Origin: Streptomyces sp. NBC_01296
GTDB taxonomy: Bacteria; Actinomycetota; Actinomycetes; Streptomycetales; Streptomycetaceae
Assembly (NCBI RefSeq): GCF_035984415.1
Contig: NZ_CP130720.1
Location: forward strand, 2,356,001-2,420,000
Reading direction: 5' to 3'
Length of the DNA stretch: 64,000 bases
Shown: in pieces, positions 48,488 through 57,106 of the stretch
Position numbering within the stretch: position 1 is the stretch's first letter
Layout of the letters: each line of letters opens with the position of its first letter
Position numbers and translations under genes: made by a program
The notes under the pieces: model-generated
Database searches by the model: none
What the model was told of the DNA's origin: nothing
What the model saw: only the letters and a program-made list of their open reading frames with translations

Positions 48488-49201
48488 ATGCGCATGTCCG
48501 GTGCTGCCCCCGCCACCCCGGCCGCCGGCCGGCCCACCGACGCCGAGCGGGTCCGGTCGGTCCTGGCCGCCGCCCACTCCATGACCGTGGTCACCGAGGG
48601 GCTGCGCAGCGAGGTCCGCCACCTCGACGGGGCGGACCCGATGGGCCGGCTGCACCTGCACCCCGGCGAGCCCGGCGGCGACGGCGAGCACCGGCCGTCG
48701 ATCCGGCTGGAGTTCACCGACATCGCCCCCACCCCCGTGCGGGACCGGGTGCGCGCCCGCGTCACGATCCTGGGCCGGCTGCTCTCGCCCTACACGGACG
48801 AAGGCGCCGACTCCACCTGCATGGAATTCGGCAGCGCCGTCCTCGAGACCGCGCAGGGCCGCTCGTACGTCGGCATCGAAGAGCTCGACGCGGCCTGCCC
48901 CGATCCGCTCGCGCCGTACGAGGCCGGGATTCTCACCCACCTCCTCGACGACCACGCCGAACTCGTCACCCTCCTGCTGCGCCTGGTCCAGCCGCTGCCC
49001 ACCGGCGCGATCCTGCGCGTACTGCCGCTCGCCATGGACCGGTACGGGATCACCCTGCGCCTGGAGCAGCGGCGCGGACACCGCGACGTACGGCTGCCGT
49101 TCCCCTCGCCGCTCGACGACGTCGAGCAGTCCGGGGTGCAGATCCAGGCCCTGTTCAGCGCGGCCCGGCGGAGCTCGCACCGCAACAGCCTGCCCGCCTG
49201 A
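48488..49201 (+). CDS. DUF2470 domain protein, iron-regulated
   Basis: 237 residues. The region AERVRSVLAAAHSMTVVTEG and the final HLLDDHAELVTLLLRLV...MDRYGITLRLEQRRGHRDVRLPFPSPLDDVEQ match the DUF2470 family, which includes C-terminal domains of haem oxygenase-like HugZ/pyridoxamine-oxidase-fold proteins. The promoter iron box links it to iron limitation, so a role in haem or siderophore iron use is plausible. Ribosome-binding GGAGAG precedes ATG 48488. No membrane segment or signal is seen. Confidence 0.82.
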   Translation: MRMSGAAPATPAAGRPTDAERVRSVLAAAHSMTVVTEGLRSEVRHLDGADPMGRLHLHPGEPGGDGEHRPSIRLEFTDIAPTPVRDRVRARVTILGRLLSPYTDEGADSTCMEFGSAVLETAQGRSYVGIEELDAACPDPLAPYEAGILTHLLDDHAELVTLLLRLVQPLPTGAILRVLPLAMDRYGITLRLEQRRGHRDVRLPFPSPLDDVEQSGVQIQALFSAARRSSHRNSLPA

Positions 49202-49237
49202 GGAATACGTCCGTACGGGGTTCCGTTGGGGACGATC

Positions 49238-50158
49238 ATGAAGGCAATCACGTACAGCGCATACGGAACTTCAGAGAACCTCACGCTCGTTGACGTACCG
49301 CAGCCCAAGGTCGGCCCGGGCGAGGTGCTGGTCCGGGTCAAGGCGGCCGGCGTGAACCCGGTGGACTGGAAGCTCGCCGCCGGATATCTCGACCCGATCC
49401 TCGAGGTCCGCTACCCGGTCATACCCGGCTGGGACGTCGCCGGAGTCGTCGAGGCCGTCGGCCCCGACACCTTCGACCACGCCGTCGGCGATGAGGTCTA
49501 CGGGTACGTCCGCAAGGAGTGGGTCGAGCTCGGCACTTACGCCGAACTGGTCAGCGCCCCCGTCCGGACGCTGGCCCGCAAGCCGCGCGAGCTGACGTTC
49601 GAGCAGGCCGCGGGCATCCCGCTGGCCGGCCTCACCGCGTACCAGTCCCTCGTCCGCGTGGGCCTCAAGGCCGGCGAGACCGTGGTCATCCACTCCGCGG
49701 CCGGCGGCACCGGCTCCCTCGGCGTGCAGATCGCCGTAGCGCTCGGCCTGCGCGTCATCGGCACGGCCGGCGCGCACAACCACGACTACCTGCGCTCGCT
49801 CGGCGCCGAGCCCGTCCTGTACGGGGAGGGCCTGGCGGACCGGATCCGCGCGCTCGCCCCCGAAGGCATCGACGCGGGGCTGGACTTCTTCGGAGACGGC
49901 GCCGTCGAGATCCTCCAGTCGCTCGTCAAGGAGCGCAGCCGGGTGGTCTCCATCGCCGACTACGAGGCCGCGGCCAAGGGCGCGCACCAGCTGTGGGTGC
50001 GCCCGGACTCCGCCGACCTGACGTTCCTCGGGGAACTGGCCGACGCGGGGAAGCTCACGGTCAACGTGGAGCACGCACTGCCGCTCGCCGAGGCCGCGAA
50101 GGCCTGGGAACTCAGCGCGGCGGGCCGCACGCGCGGCAAGATCGTACTGACGGTCTGA
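49238..50158 (+). CDS. NADP-dependent zinc-type alcohol dehydrogenase-like/quinone oxidoreductase
   Basis: 306 residues, MDR superfamily without zinc ligands. Motifs are VKAAGVNPVDWKLAAGYLD, YPVIPGWDVAGVVEAVG, nucleotide-binding HSAAGGTGSLGVQIAVALG and GTAGAHNHDYLRSLGAEPVLYGEGLADRIRAL. It probably reduces quinones or enones with NADPH. ATG 49238 follows TTGGGGACG; the frame opens four codons earlier at a TTG. Convergent with the sulfonate operon, with a terminator between them. Confidence 0.87.
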   Translation: MKAITYSAYGTSENLTLVDVPQPKVGPGEVLVRVKAAGVNPVDWKLAAGYLDPILEVRYPVIPGWDVAGVVEAVGPDTFDHAVGDEVYGYVRKEWVELGTYAELVSAPVRTLARKPRELTFEQAAGIPLAGLTAYQSLVRVGLKAGETVVIHSAAGGTGSLGVQIAVALGLRVIGTAGAHNHDYLRSLGAEPVLYGEGLADRIRALAPEGIDAGLDFFGDGAVEILQSLVKERSRVVSIADYEAAAKGAHQLWVRPDSADLTFLGELADAGKLTVNVEHALPLAEAAKAWELSAAGRTRGKIVLTV

Positions 50159-50168
50159 CGGCGCTGCG

Positions 50169-50207
50169 CCGCGGGCCGCCGGAGTACGGGTCTCCGGCGG
50201 CCCGCGG
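50169..50207. terminator. Bidirectional terminator
   Basis: Perfect 16-bp stem CCGCGGGCCGCCGGAG / CTCCGGCGGCCCGCGG with a 7-nt loop between convergent genes. Confidence 0.85.
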
Positions 50208-50233
50208 CAGGGCGGGTCAGGGCGCGGGGTCCG

Positions 50234-51565
50234 TCACGAGGCGGCCTCCGCATACCGGTTCGCCGGGCGCCCGAGGCCGTAGTTCTCGCGCAGGGTCGTA
50301 CCGGTGTACTCCGTACGGAACAGGCCGCGCTCCTGCAGGATCGGCACGACGTGGTCGACGAAGGCAGTCAGCCCGGTCGGCAGGACGGGCGCCATGATGT
50401 TGAAGCCGTCGGCGGCGCCCTGGGTGAACCACTCCTCCAGCTGGTCGGCGATCTGCTCGGGCGTGCCGGCGAAGACGCGGTGGCCGCGGCCGGCGCCGAG
50501 GCGGGCGATCAGCTCGCGCAGGGTGAGGCCGTCGCGGCGGGCCAGTTCGGCGACGAGGGTGAAGCGGCTCTTGTTGCCGTTGATGTCCCGCTCCTCGGGG
50601 AGCTCGGGCAGCGGGCCGTCGAGGGGGTGGCCGGTCAGGTCGGTGCCGAGCATGCCGGACAGCTGGGCGAGCCCGTACTCCGGCACCTGGAGGTCGGTGA
50701 GCTCCTGCTCCAGGGCCTTCGCCTCGGCCTCGGTGGAGCCGATGACCGGCGCGATGCCGGGGAGGACGAGCAGGTCGGACCCGGTACGGCCGTACTTGGC
50801 GAGGCGCGACTTGAGGTCCTTGTAGAAGGTCTGCCCGTCGGCGAGGGTCTGCTGGGCGGTGAAGACGGCCTCGGCGTACCGGGCGGCGAACTCCTTGCCG
50901 TCCTCGGAGGACCCGGCCTGCACGAGGAGCGGGTGGCCCTGCGGGGAGCGGGGCACGTTGAGCGGGCCGGCGACGCCGAAGTACGCGCCGCGGTGGGCGG
51001 CGGGGTGGAGCTTGTCGGTGTCGGCGTAGATGCCGCGCTCCTTGTCGAGGACGATCGCGTCGTCCTCCCAGCTGTCCCAGAGCTTGGTCGCGACGTCGAG
51101 GAACTCGCGGGCGCGGTCGTAGCGGAGGCCGTGCTCGAGGTGCTCGTCCTGGCCGAAGTTGCGGGCCTCGTCGACGGTGCCGGAGGTGACGATGTTCCAG
51201 CCGGCGCGGCCGTTGCTGATGTGGTCGAGGGAGGCGAACTTGCGGGCGAGGTGGAACGGCTCGTTGAAGGTGGTGGAGACGGTGGCGATGAGCCCGATGT
51301 GCTCGGTGACGGCGGCGATGGCGGAGAGCAGGGTGAGCGGCTCGAACCCGCCGAGGGCGTTGTAGCGGGCCTTGCCCCAGAGGGCGAGCCCGTCGGCGAA
51401 GAAGACCGAGTCGAGCCGTCCGCGCTCGGCGGTCTGCGCCAGCTCCTGGAAGTACCGCAGGTCGGTGACCCGTTCGGGGCTGCTGCCGGGGTGCCGCCAG
51501 GCGGCGTCGTGGTGCCCGGCGTTCATGAGGAAGGCGTTGAGGTGGAGGGTCCGGGGTGCGGTCAT
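50234..51565 (-). CDS. FMN-dependent LLM monooxygenase (NtaA/SnaA/DszA/SsuD-like)
   Basis: 443 residues, the length of the NtaA/DszA branch of two-component flavin monooxygenases. Motifs are LHLNAFLMNAGHHDAAWRHP, RGRLDSVFFADGLALWG, HISNGRAGWNIVTSGTVDEARNFGQ, RYDRAREFLDVATKLWDSWEDDA and HPLLVQAGSSEDGKEFAARYAEAVF. It uses reduced FMN, likely from the FMN reductase of the same locus, to desulfurise an organosulfur compound. It lies 141 bp after the permease gene, at the end of the minus-strand cluster. Confidence 0.88.
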   Translation of the reverse strand: MTAPRTLHLNAFLMNAGHHDAAWRHPGSSPERVTDLRYFQELAQTAERGRLDSVFFADGLALWGKARYNALGGFEPLTLLSAIAAVTEHIGLIATVSTTFNEPFHLARKFASLDHISNGRAGWNIVTSGTVDEARNFGQDEHLEHGLRYDRAREFLDVATKLWDSWEDDAIVLDKERGIYADTDKLHPAAHRGAYFGVAGPLNVPRSPQGHPLLVQAGSSEDGKEFAARYAEAVFTAQQTLADGQTFYKDLKSRLAKYGRTGSDLLVLPGIAPVIGSTEAEAKALEQELTDLQVPEYGLAQLSGMLGTDLTGHPLDGPLPELPEERDINGNKSRFTLVAELARRDGLTLRELIARLGAGRGHRVFAGTPEQIADQLEEWFTQGAADGFNIMAPVLPTGLTAFVDHVVPILQERGLFRTEYTGTTLRENYGLGRPANRYAEAAS

Positions 51566-51706
51566 GGTTCTGTTCCTTGGGTCGATGAGTCGGACGGGCC
51601 GGGCCCGGGCCCAGCCCCGCCGACGATCGAGGCACTGGCCCGGGCAGAGCCCGGGGAACGGTGGAAGGGCAGGTGCGGGACGGCTGGGTCCGGGCCCGTA
51701 CGGGCG

Positions 51707-52690
51707 TCAAGCCGTCGGTACGCGCCAGAGGCTGAGGCGGCGTTCGATCACGACCAGCAGCTGGTTGAAGGCCACGCCGATGGCGGAGATGGTGACGATG
51801 CCCGCATACATCTGCGGTATCGCGAAGTTGTACTGCGAGGCGTTGATCAGATAGCCGAGCCCCGCCTTGGCCCCGATCATCTCGGCGGCCACGAGGACCA
51901 GGATCGACACGGCGCCGGCCAGCCGGATGCCGGTGAAGACGGCCGGTACGGACGCAGGCAGGATCACCTTCTGGAACAGCCTCGGTGTGGACAGGTCCAT
52001 GGACCGGGCCAGTCTGACCAGCGTCGGGTCGGCGTTGCCGACGGCGCTGATGGTGTTCAGCAGGATCGGCCAGACGCAGGCGTAGACGACGATGGAGACC
52101 TTCGAGGTCTCGCCGATGCCCAGCAGCAGCACGAACACCGGCAGCAGCGCGAGGGCCGCCGTATTGCGGAACACCTCCAACAGCGGGCCGAGCAGCGCCG
52201 CGACGGGGCGGTACCAGCCGATGAGCAGACCGAGCGGTACGGCGACGACGGCGGCGATGCCGAAGCCGCCGAAGGAGCGGACCAGGCTGGCCTGCGTGTG
52301 CTCGGCGAGCTGGCCGTTGCCCGCCAGTTCCCACCAGGCCGCGGCGACCTCGCTGACCGGCGGGAGGAAGGTGGAGTCCACCAGTCCGAGCCGTGGCGCC
52401 GCCTCCCAGACCACGAGCAGGGCGACGATCGCCGCCGAGCGCAGGGCCGCCGCGCGCAGCCACCGGGCGACGGCGCGCAGGGCCGGCCGGGCGGCCGGGG
52501 CGGAGGCCCGCGGGGCGGCCGGGGCAGGGGCCGGCGAGGCGGGCGGGACCTGCGCGGGTTCCCGTACCGGCCCGGGTTCCCGTACCGGCGCGGGTTCCCG
52601 TACCGGCGCGGGCGCATGGGTGCGCACGGGGTCCTCCCGACCGGCCTCCGCCCCGGCCGCGGTGCTCTTCGTATCGGTTCCGGTGCTCAT
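51707..52690 (-). CDS. ssuC: Sulfonate/nitrate/taurine-type ABC transporter permease
   Basis: 327 residues. The N-terminal 70 residues are Pro/Ala-rich and include three PVREP repeats encoded by an 18-bp tandem repeat. Six membrane helices follow, with the EAA loop LVRLARSMDLSTPRLFQKVILPASVPAVFTGIRLA and SILVLVAAEMIGAKAGLGYLI typical of SsuC/TauC. It forms the membrane channel with the ATPase and binding protein next to it. ATG overlaps the ATPase stop by 4 bp. Confidence 0.9.
   Translation of the reverse strand: MSTGTDTKSTAAGAEAGREDPVRTHAPAPVREPAPVREPGPVREPAQVPPASPAPAPAAPRASAPAARPALRAVARWLRAAALRSAAIVALLVVWEAAPRLGLVDSTFLPPVSEVAAAWWELAGNGQLAEHTQASLVRSFGGFGIAAVVAVPLGLLIGWYRPVAALLGPLLEVFRNTAALALLPVFVLLLGIGETSKVSIVVYACVWPILLNTISAVGNADPTLVRLARSMDLSTPRLFQKVILPASVPAVFTGIRLAGAVSILVLVAAEMIGAKAGLGYLINASQYNFAIPQMYAGIVTISAIGVAFNQLLVVIERRLSLWRVPTA
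52555..52606. repeat. 18-bp tandem repeat inside ssuC
   Basis: Three copies with period 18, identical core CGGGTTCCCGTACCGG at 52555-52570, 52573-52588 and 52591-52606, encoding PVREP in the permease N-terminal tail. Copy number is likely to vary between strains. Confidence 0.85.
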
Positions 52691-53532
52691 ACGGTGGCCT
52701 CCTCCTTCTCCAGTTGCTGGGCGCGGGCCACCTCGTCGTGGAGCAGGGTCCAGATCTCGTGGCGGTAGCGGGCGAATTCCGGACTGGAGCGCAGCTCCTC
52801 CCCGCCGGCGCCGGTGGCCCGGTCACCGAAGGAGACGGGCACCGCCTCCTTGATCCGGCCGGGGCGGGAGGTCATCACGGCCACCCGCTGCCCGAGGTAC
52901 ACGGCCTCCTCGATCCCGTGCGTGATGAACACGACGGTCTTGCCGGTGCGCTGCCAGATGCGGCGCAGCTCGTCCTGGAGGGATTCACGGGTCTGCGCGT
53001 CGAGCGCGGCGAACGGCTCGTCCATCAGCAGGACGTCCGGGTCGTAGGCGAGGGACCGGGCGATGGCCACGCGCTGGCGCATGCCCCCGGACAGCTCGTG
53101 CGGGTGGCGGTCCTCGAAGCCGGTGAGGCCGACGAGGTCCAGGAACTCCCGGGCCCGCTCCGTGCGTTCACGGCGGGGGACGCCGGTCGCCTCCAGCCCG
53201 AACTCGATGTTGCCGAGCGCGGTGCGCCAGGGCAGCAGGGCGTACTGCTGGAAGACGATGCCCCGGTCCAGGCCGGGTCCGGTGACGGGCTCGCCGTCGA
53301 GCAGGATCCTGCCGGAGGTGGGCCGGGTCAGGCCTCCCAGCAGGTCGAGGAGGGTGGACTTGCCGCAGCCGCTGGGGCCGACGACCACCACGAACTCCCC
53401 GGCCCCGATCTCCAGGTCCACGCCGTCGAGGGCGGTGAAGCTGCCGCCGTCGCCGAGGGCACCCGCCCTCCTGCCCTTGGCCTGCTTCCTCGGGAAGGTC
53501 TTCGTCACGGACTCGAACACGATCTTCGCCAT
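52687..53532 (-). CDS. ssuB: Sulfonate/nitrate/taurine-type ABC transporter ATPase
   Basis: 281 residues: Walker A GPSGCGKST, FQQYALLPWRTALGNIEFGL, signature LSGGMRQRVAIARSLA, Walker B VLLMDEPFAALD and H-loop FITHGIEEAVYLGQRVAVMTSRPGRI. This pattern is that of SsuB/TauB/NrtD importers. It starts 5 bp after the binding-protein stop. Confidence 0.92.
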   Translation of the reverse strand: MAKIVFESVTKTFPRKQAKGRRAGALGDGGSFTALDGVDLEIGAGEFVVVVGPSGCGKSTLLDLLGGLTRPTSGRILLDGEPVTGPGLDRGIVFQQYALLPWRTALGNIEFGLEATGVPRRERTERAREFLDLVGLTGFEDRHPHELSGGMRQRVAIARSLAYDPDVLLMDEPFAALDAQTRESLQDELRRIWQRTGKTVVFITHGIEEAVYLGQRVAVMTSRPGRIKEAVPVSFGDRATGAGGEELRSSPEFARYRHEIWTLLHDEVARAQQLEKEEATV

Positions 53533-53537
53533 GGTCC

Positions 53538-54569
53538 TCAGCCCTTCCCCTGGTCGTTGAACTCGTTCGTGTACAGGTCGGCGGGCTTCAGTTGGCCCTT
53601 CTTGATCTCGCCGCGCTCACCGAGCCAGTCGATCCACAGCTGGAACTCCTTGTCGGCGATCCGGCCGCCGGTCTCGGCCACCCCGAACGAGCGCCAGTAC
53701 TGGAGGGTGGAGGTGTCCTCGTTGCGGCCGCGCTTCTTGACGATCTCGGTCATCCGGGCGATGACCTCCTCGCGCGGGGTGGTCCGGGACCACTCGATGG
53801 CCTTGGCGACACCGGTCGTGAAGGTCCGTACGGTGTCGGGGTTCTCCTTGATGAACCGCCGGGTCATCACGTACGACCCGGCGCTGAAGGCGCCCAGCAG
53901 CTCGAAGTCCTTGAACAGCGGGCGGATGCCGCCGGTGGCGAGGGCCTTGTCCCGCAGGACGCCGCTGAGCACCCCGACTTCGATCTGCTTCTGGCGCAGC
54001 GCCTGTTCGGTGTTGACGGGCGGGACCACGAGGGACTCGACCTTCGCGGCCTCGGCCTTGGAGAGGCCGCTGCGCTCCAGGTAGATGTCCAGCAGGGCCT
54101 GGGCGTGGGCGCCCAGGGTGTTCATGCCGACCTTCTTGCCGATCAGGTCGCGGGGCGAGCGGATCGGGCTGTCCTCCAGGACGTAGTAGCCGAGGTAGGT
54201 GTCCTTGTCGGAGCCGTAGTAGGAGATGACGGACTGGATCTGGGCCTTGCTCGAGGCGAGTTTGACGATGGCGCCGTTGAAGGCACCGCCGAAGTGGGTC
54301 TGGCCGGTGGCGGCGGACTGGATGTCCTGGGGGCCGCTGATGGTGTTGCCGACCCAGTCGAGGGTCAGGCCGCCCAGGTAGCCGAGGTCCGCGGCCAGTT
54401 CGGGGAGCAGGACGGTGCCGACGGCGCCCTGGTACTTGAGGGACGTGACCTGCTTGCCGGATCCGCCGGAGGCGGTGGCCGTGCCGCAGCTCACCGCGGC
54501 CGCCGAGATGCCGAGCAGGGTGAGGAACTGGCGACGGGAGGTGCGGGCGGAAGCGAGGGCTGCGGGCAT
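53538..54569 (-). CDS. ssuA: Sulfonate-type ABC transporter substrate-binding protein
   Basis: 343 residues. The signal has a twin-arginine motif SRRQFLTLLG and a lipobox-like AAAVSC, so it is probably a Tat-exported lipoprotein. The mature part has SsuA/NrtA features (GAVGTVLLPELAADLGYL, GGAFNGAIVKLASSKAQIQS, SPIRSPRDLIGKKVGMNTLG, FIKENPDTVRTFTTGVAKAI). It should bind an alkanesulfonate, taurine or sulfate ester outside the membrane. Confidence 0.9.
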   Translation of the reverse strand: MPAALASARTSRRQFLTLLGISAAAVSCGTATASGGSGKQVTSLKYQGAVGTVLLPELAADLGYLGGLTLDWVGNTISGPQDIQSAATGQTHFGGAFNGAIVKLASSKAQIQSVISYYGSDKDTYLGYYVLEDSPIRSPRDLIGKKVGMNTLGAHAQALLDIYLERSGLSKAEAAKVESLVVPPVNTEQALRQKQIEVGVLSGVLRDKALATGGIRPLFKDFELLGAFSAGSYVMTRRFIKENPDTVRTFTTGVAKAIEWSRTTPREEVIARMTEIVKKRGRNEDTSTLQYWRSFGVAETGGRIADKEFQLWIDWLGERGEIKKGQLKPADLYTNEFNDQGKG

Positions 54570-54606
54570 GGGGTTCCTTGTCGGGAATCGGGGGGTTTCG
54601 GGGCTG

Positions 54607-55170
54607 CTACGGGGCGGTCGTCGCGAAGGAGGCGGCGGAGGCCCGGGCGTTCAGCGCGTCGGCGAACTCGTCGACGGCCTGGAAGAGGTCCAGCTCCGCC
54701 TCGGGCCGCAGCCGGTCGGGGCCGGCCCCGCGCTCCACGGAGGAGTCCAGGACGAACCGGCCGGCGGTGACGTGCCGGGCGCCGAGGGCGGCGAGTACCG
54801 GGCGCAGGGCGTAGTCGAGGGTCAGGACATGGGCGAGGCTGCCGCCGGTGGCGATGGGCAGAACCGTTTTGCCGGCCAGCCCGTCCTGCGGGAGCAGATC
54901 GAGGAAGGCCTTGAGCAGGCCGGTGTACGAGGCCTTGTAGACCGGGGTCGCGACGATGATCCCGTCGGCCTCGGCGACGGCTTCGAGGGCCCGGCGGATC
55001 TCCGGCTCGCCGCGGCGGGCGGAGAGCAGGTCGGCGGCGGGGAGCTCCCGTACGGCGAGGTGGGCGGTGTCGTACCCGGCGTGGGAGAGCCGACGCAGGA
55101 CGTGGTCGGCGACGACGGCGGTACGGGAGTGCGGGGAAGGGCTGCCGGAGAGGGCGAGCAGGGTGGGCAC
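54607..55170 (-). CDS. ssuE: NADPH-dependent FMN reductase (SsuE-like)
   Basis: 187 residues, GTG start. Flavodoxin-like fold with LLALSGSPSPHSRTAVVADHVLRRL, VATPVYKASYTGLLKAFLDLLPQDGLAGKTVLPIATGGSLAHVLTLDYALRPVLAALGA. This is the SsuE family, which supplies FMNH2 to SsuD-type monooxygenases. It lies between the dioxygenase and binding-protein genes with gaps of 85 and 37 bp. Confidence 0.9.
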   Translation of the reverse strand: MPTLLALSGSPSPHSRTAVVADHVLRRLSHAGYDTAHLAVRELPAADLLSARRGEPEIRRALEAVAEADGIIVATPVYKASYTGLLKAFLDLLPQDGLAGKTVLPIATGGSLAHVLTLDYALRPVLAALGARHVTAGRFVLDSSVERGAGPDRLRPEAELDLFQAVDEFADALNARASAASFATTAP

Positions 55171-55255
55171 GGGGCCTCCTTGGGGCGTCGTACGGGCGGG
55201 CGGGGCGGGGCGGACTGGGCGCGGCAGGCGGCAGGCGGGTCAGGCGGCAGGCGGG

Positions 55256-56191
55256 TCAGGCGTCGGCGGATGCGCCGGAGGGGATGCCGAAGGAGGGGTC
55301 GGGCACGGTCTCCGGGCTGATCAGGCGGGACGGGACCCCGTCCGGGCCGACCGGGACGTCTCCGTCCACCGTCACGCGACGCAGGGTCCGCTCGTGTTCG
55401 TCGGAGTCGTCGACGCCGTAGTGCTGGGTGGCCCGGTTGTCCCAGATCGCGACGTCGCCGGCCCGCCACTGCCGGCGGACGGTGTTCTCGGGGCTCTCGA
55501 TGTGCGCCTGGAAGAGGTCGAGCAGGGCGCGGGAGTCGCGGCCGGTGAGGCCCTTGATCCGCTGGACGAAGTTGCCGAGGAGCAGGGCGCGTTCGCCGGT
55601 CTCGGGGTGGACGCGGACGACGGGGTGCTCGGTGAGGAACTCGGTGGAGGTGAACACCTCGCGGTACTGGGCCAGCGCCTCGGGGAGGGCGCCGGGCCTG
55701 AGGGCGGCGTAGTCGTACGCGTTGGAGTGCACGGCGCGCAGGCTGTCGGCGAGGCTGCGCAGCGGCTCGGGGAGGTTGGCGTAGGCGGTGGCGGTGTTGG
55801 CCCAGAGGGTGTCGCCGCCGTACGGGGGGATCGTGACGGCGCGCAGGATGGAGAAGGCGGGGTAGGCGGGGACGAAGGTGACGTCGGTGTGCCACTGGTT
55901 GGCGCGGGCGCCGTGGTGGGAGTCGATGCCGAGGGCGTAACGGCCGTCGGCGGAGGGCACGGTGGGGTGCGCGACGGGCGTGCCGAGGAGGCGGGCGAAG
56001 GCTTCGTGGCCGGCCTCGTCCAGGTGGTCCTGGTCGCGGAAGAAGACGACCTTGTGGGCGAGGAGCGCGGCGCGGATCTCGGCGACGGCATCGCCACCGA
56101 GCCCCCCACCGAGCCGCACGCCCCCGATCTCGGCACCGATCCGCCCGCCGATCCGGGTGACGGTGAGCTGGGTACGGGTGGCAGTGCTCAT
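55256..56191 (-). CDS. TauD/TfdA-family alpha-ketoglutarate dioxygenase
   Basis: 311 residues. The Fe(II) site is HxD in WHTDVTF and the distal His in [11 protein letters not shown]; the 2-oxoglutarate Arg is in [13 protein letters not shown]-terminal [11 protein letters not shown] and [24 protein letters not shown] are typical of TauD/AtsK. It oxidatively releases sulfite or sulfate from taurine, alkanesulfonates or alkyl sulfate esters. First gene of the organosulfur cluster; ATG 56191 follows AAGGGAG on the minus strand. A 915-bp gene-free region lies upstream. Confidence 0.9.
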   Translation of the reverse strand: MSTATRTQLTVTRIGGRIGAEIGGVRLGGGLGGDAVAEIRAALLAHKVVFFRDQDHLDEAGHEAFARLLGTPVAHPTVPSADGRYALGIDSHHGARANQWHTDVTFVPAYPAFSILRAVTIPPYGGDTLWANTATAYANLPEPLRSLADSLRAVHSNAYDYAALRPGALPEALAQYREVFTSTEFLTEHPVVRVHPETGERALLLGNFVQRIKGLTGRDSRALLDLFQAHIESPENTVRRQWRAGDVAIWDNRATQHYGVDDSDEHERTLRRVTVDGDVPVGPDGVPSRLISPETVPDPSFGIPSGASADA

Positions 56192-57106
56192 GGGAACTCC
56201 CTTGGGTTGGAATCCGTAGTGGAGGAACGGACGCACGGGCAGACCTGTCGACCGGAGCCGCTTGGCCCGAGGCCGGGGCCATGGACAGAGACAGAGGTGT
56301 CGCGAGCGAGGCCGCCCTGCGCCGGGTGACGGCGAGGCGACCGCCGGAGGCCGGGGCCGGGTCGGCCGGAGGCTGGTGAGCGGGAGGCCGGGTCGGCTTC
56401 GGGCCGGGTGGCCGGACCGAGCCGCTGGCCGATGGCCGGTGGGCCGGGGCCGTACGGACCGAACGCTCGCGGAACAGGGCCGGAAGGCGGTCGGCAAGAC
56501 GGGAGAGAGGAGAGAGGAGAGGCCGGCGCGGAGCCGGGCCGTTCCGGGCCGGGTGGCCGACGGCCGGTTCGGCGGAAGCCGAACGGTCATCGGTCAGGAC
56601 CCGGGGCGGCGCTTAAGCGCGGCGCGGGGCCGGACAGCGGCCCGGACACGAACCCGGCGCGGTACAGGAGCCGGGGGTGTGGAGCCGCGGGGCGGGAAGC
56701 TCGAACGCGGACATGGCTCGGAGACTGTCAGCGGCCCGGGCAGGGGTCAAGCCCCGCCCGGCATGCCGCAACGGCCCTCGCCCGAAGCCCCCACCCACCG
56801 CGGGCCACCGGCTCTGACCTGGCCCTAAGCCTTCCCGGGAATACACCGCCCAGCACTCCGCAACGGCCGAAAACCGTGGCCGGATTTCACGCCCCTGCAA
56901 CGCGACCGCCACGCGTTCGCAGACACCGCCGTCGTTGCCGCCGGTTCGGACGCCCTCGGGGCCGAGAGACGGCCCGGCCCCGCCCCCCGGCAGGTGCCCG
57001 CCCACTGAGGGCGCTCTTTCGTGACCCGACCCGTCTCACATGAGAGGGCGAGATCACACCCTGTCGTTATAGTGGTTCCCAAGGTGACCCCCCTAGCATT
57101 CGAGCC
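56192..57106. other. 915-bp gene-poor region between the organosulfur operon and mutA
   Basis: No convincing gene. The part near 56220-56560 is rich in GGCCGGG-type direct repeats. A minus-strand 33-codon ORF at 56613-56714 contains three Cys (SCTAPGSCPGRC) and ends inside the perfect palindrome GCGCTTAAGCGC (56609-56620); it could be a leader peptide for cysteine-dependent control but has no strong ribosome-binding site. TCTCA-CA-TGAGA (57034-57045) and a -10-like TATAGT (57068-57073) lie before mutA. Confidence 0.45.

Noticed and set aside
50217..52826. An 869-codon minus-strand frame across the monooxygenase and permease
   Set aside because: Alternate frame of two well-supported genes; its only recognisable feature is the ATG tail of the ssuC repeat.
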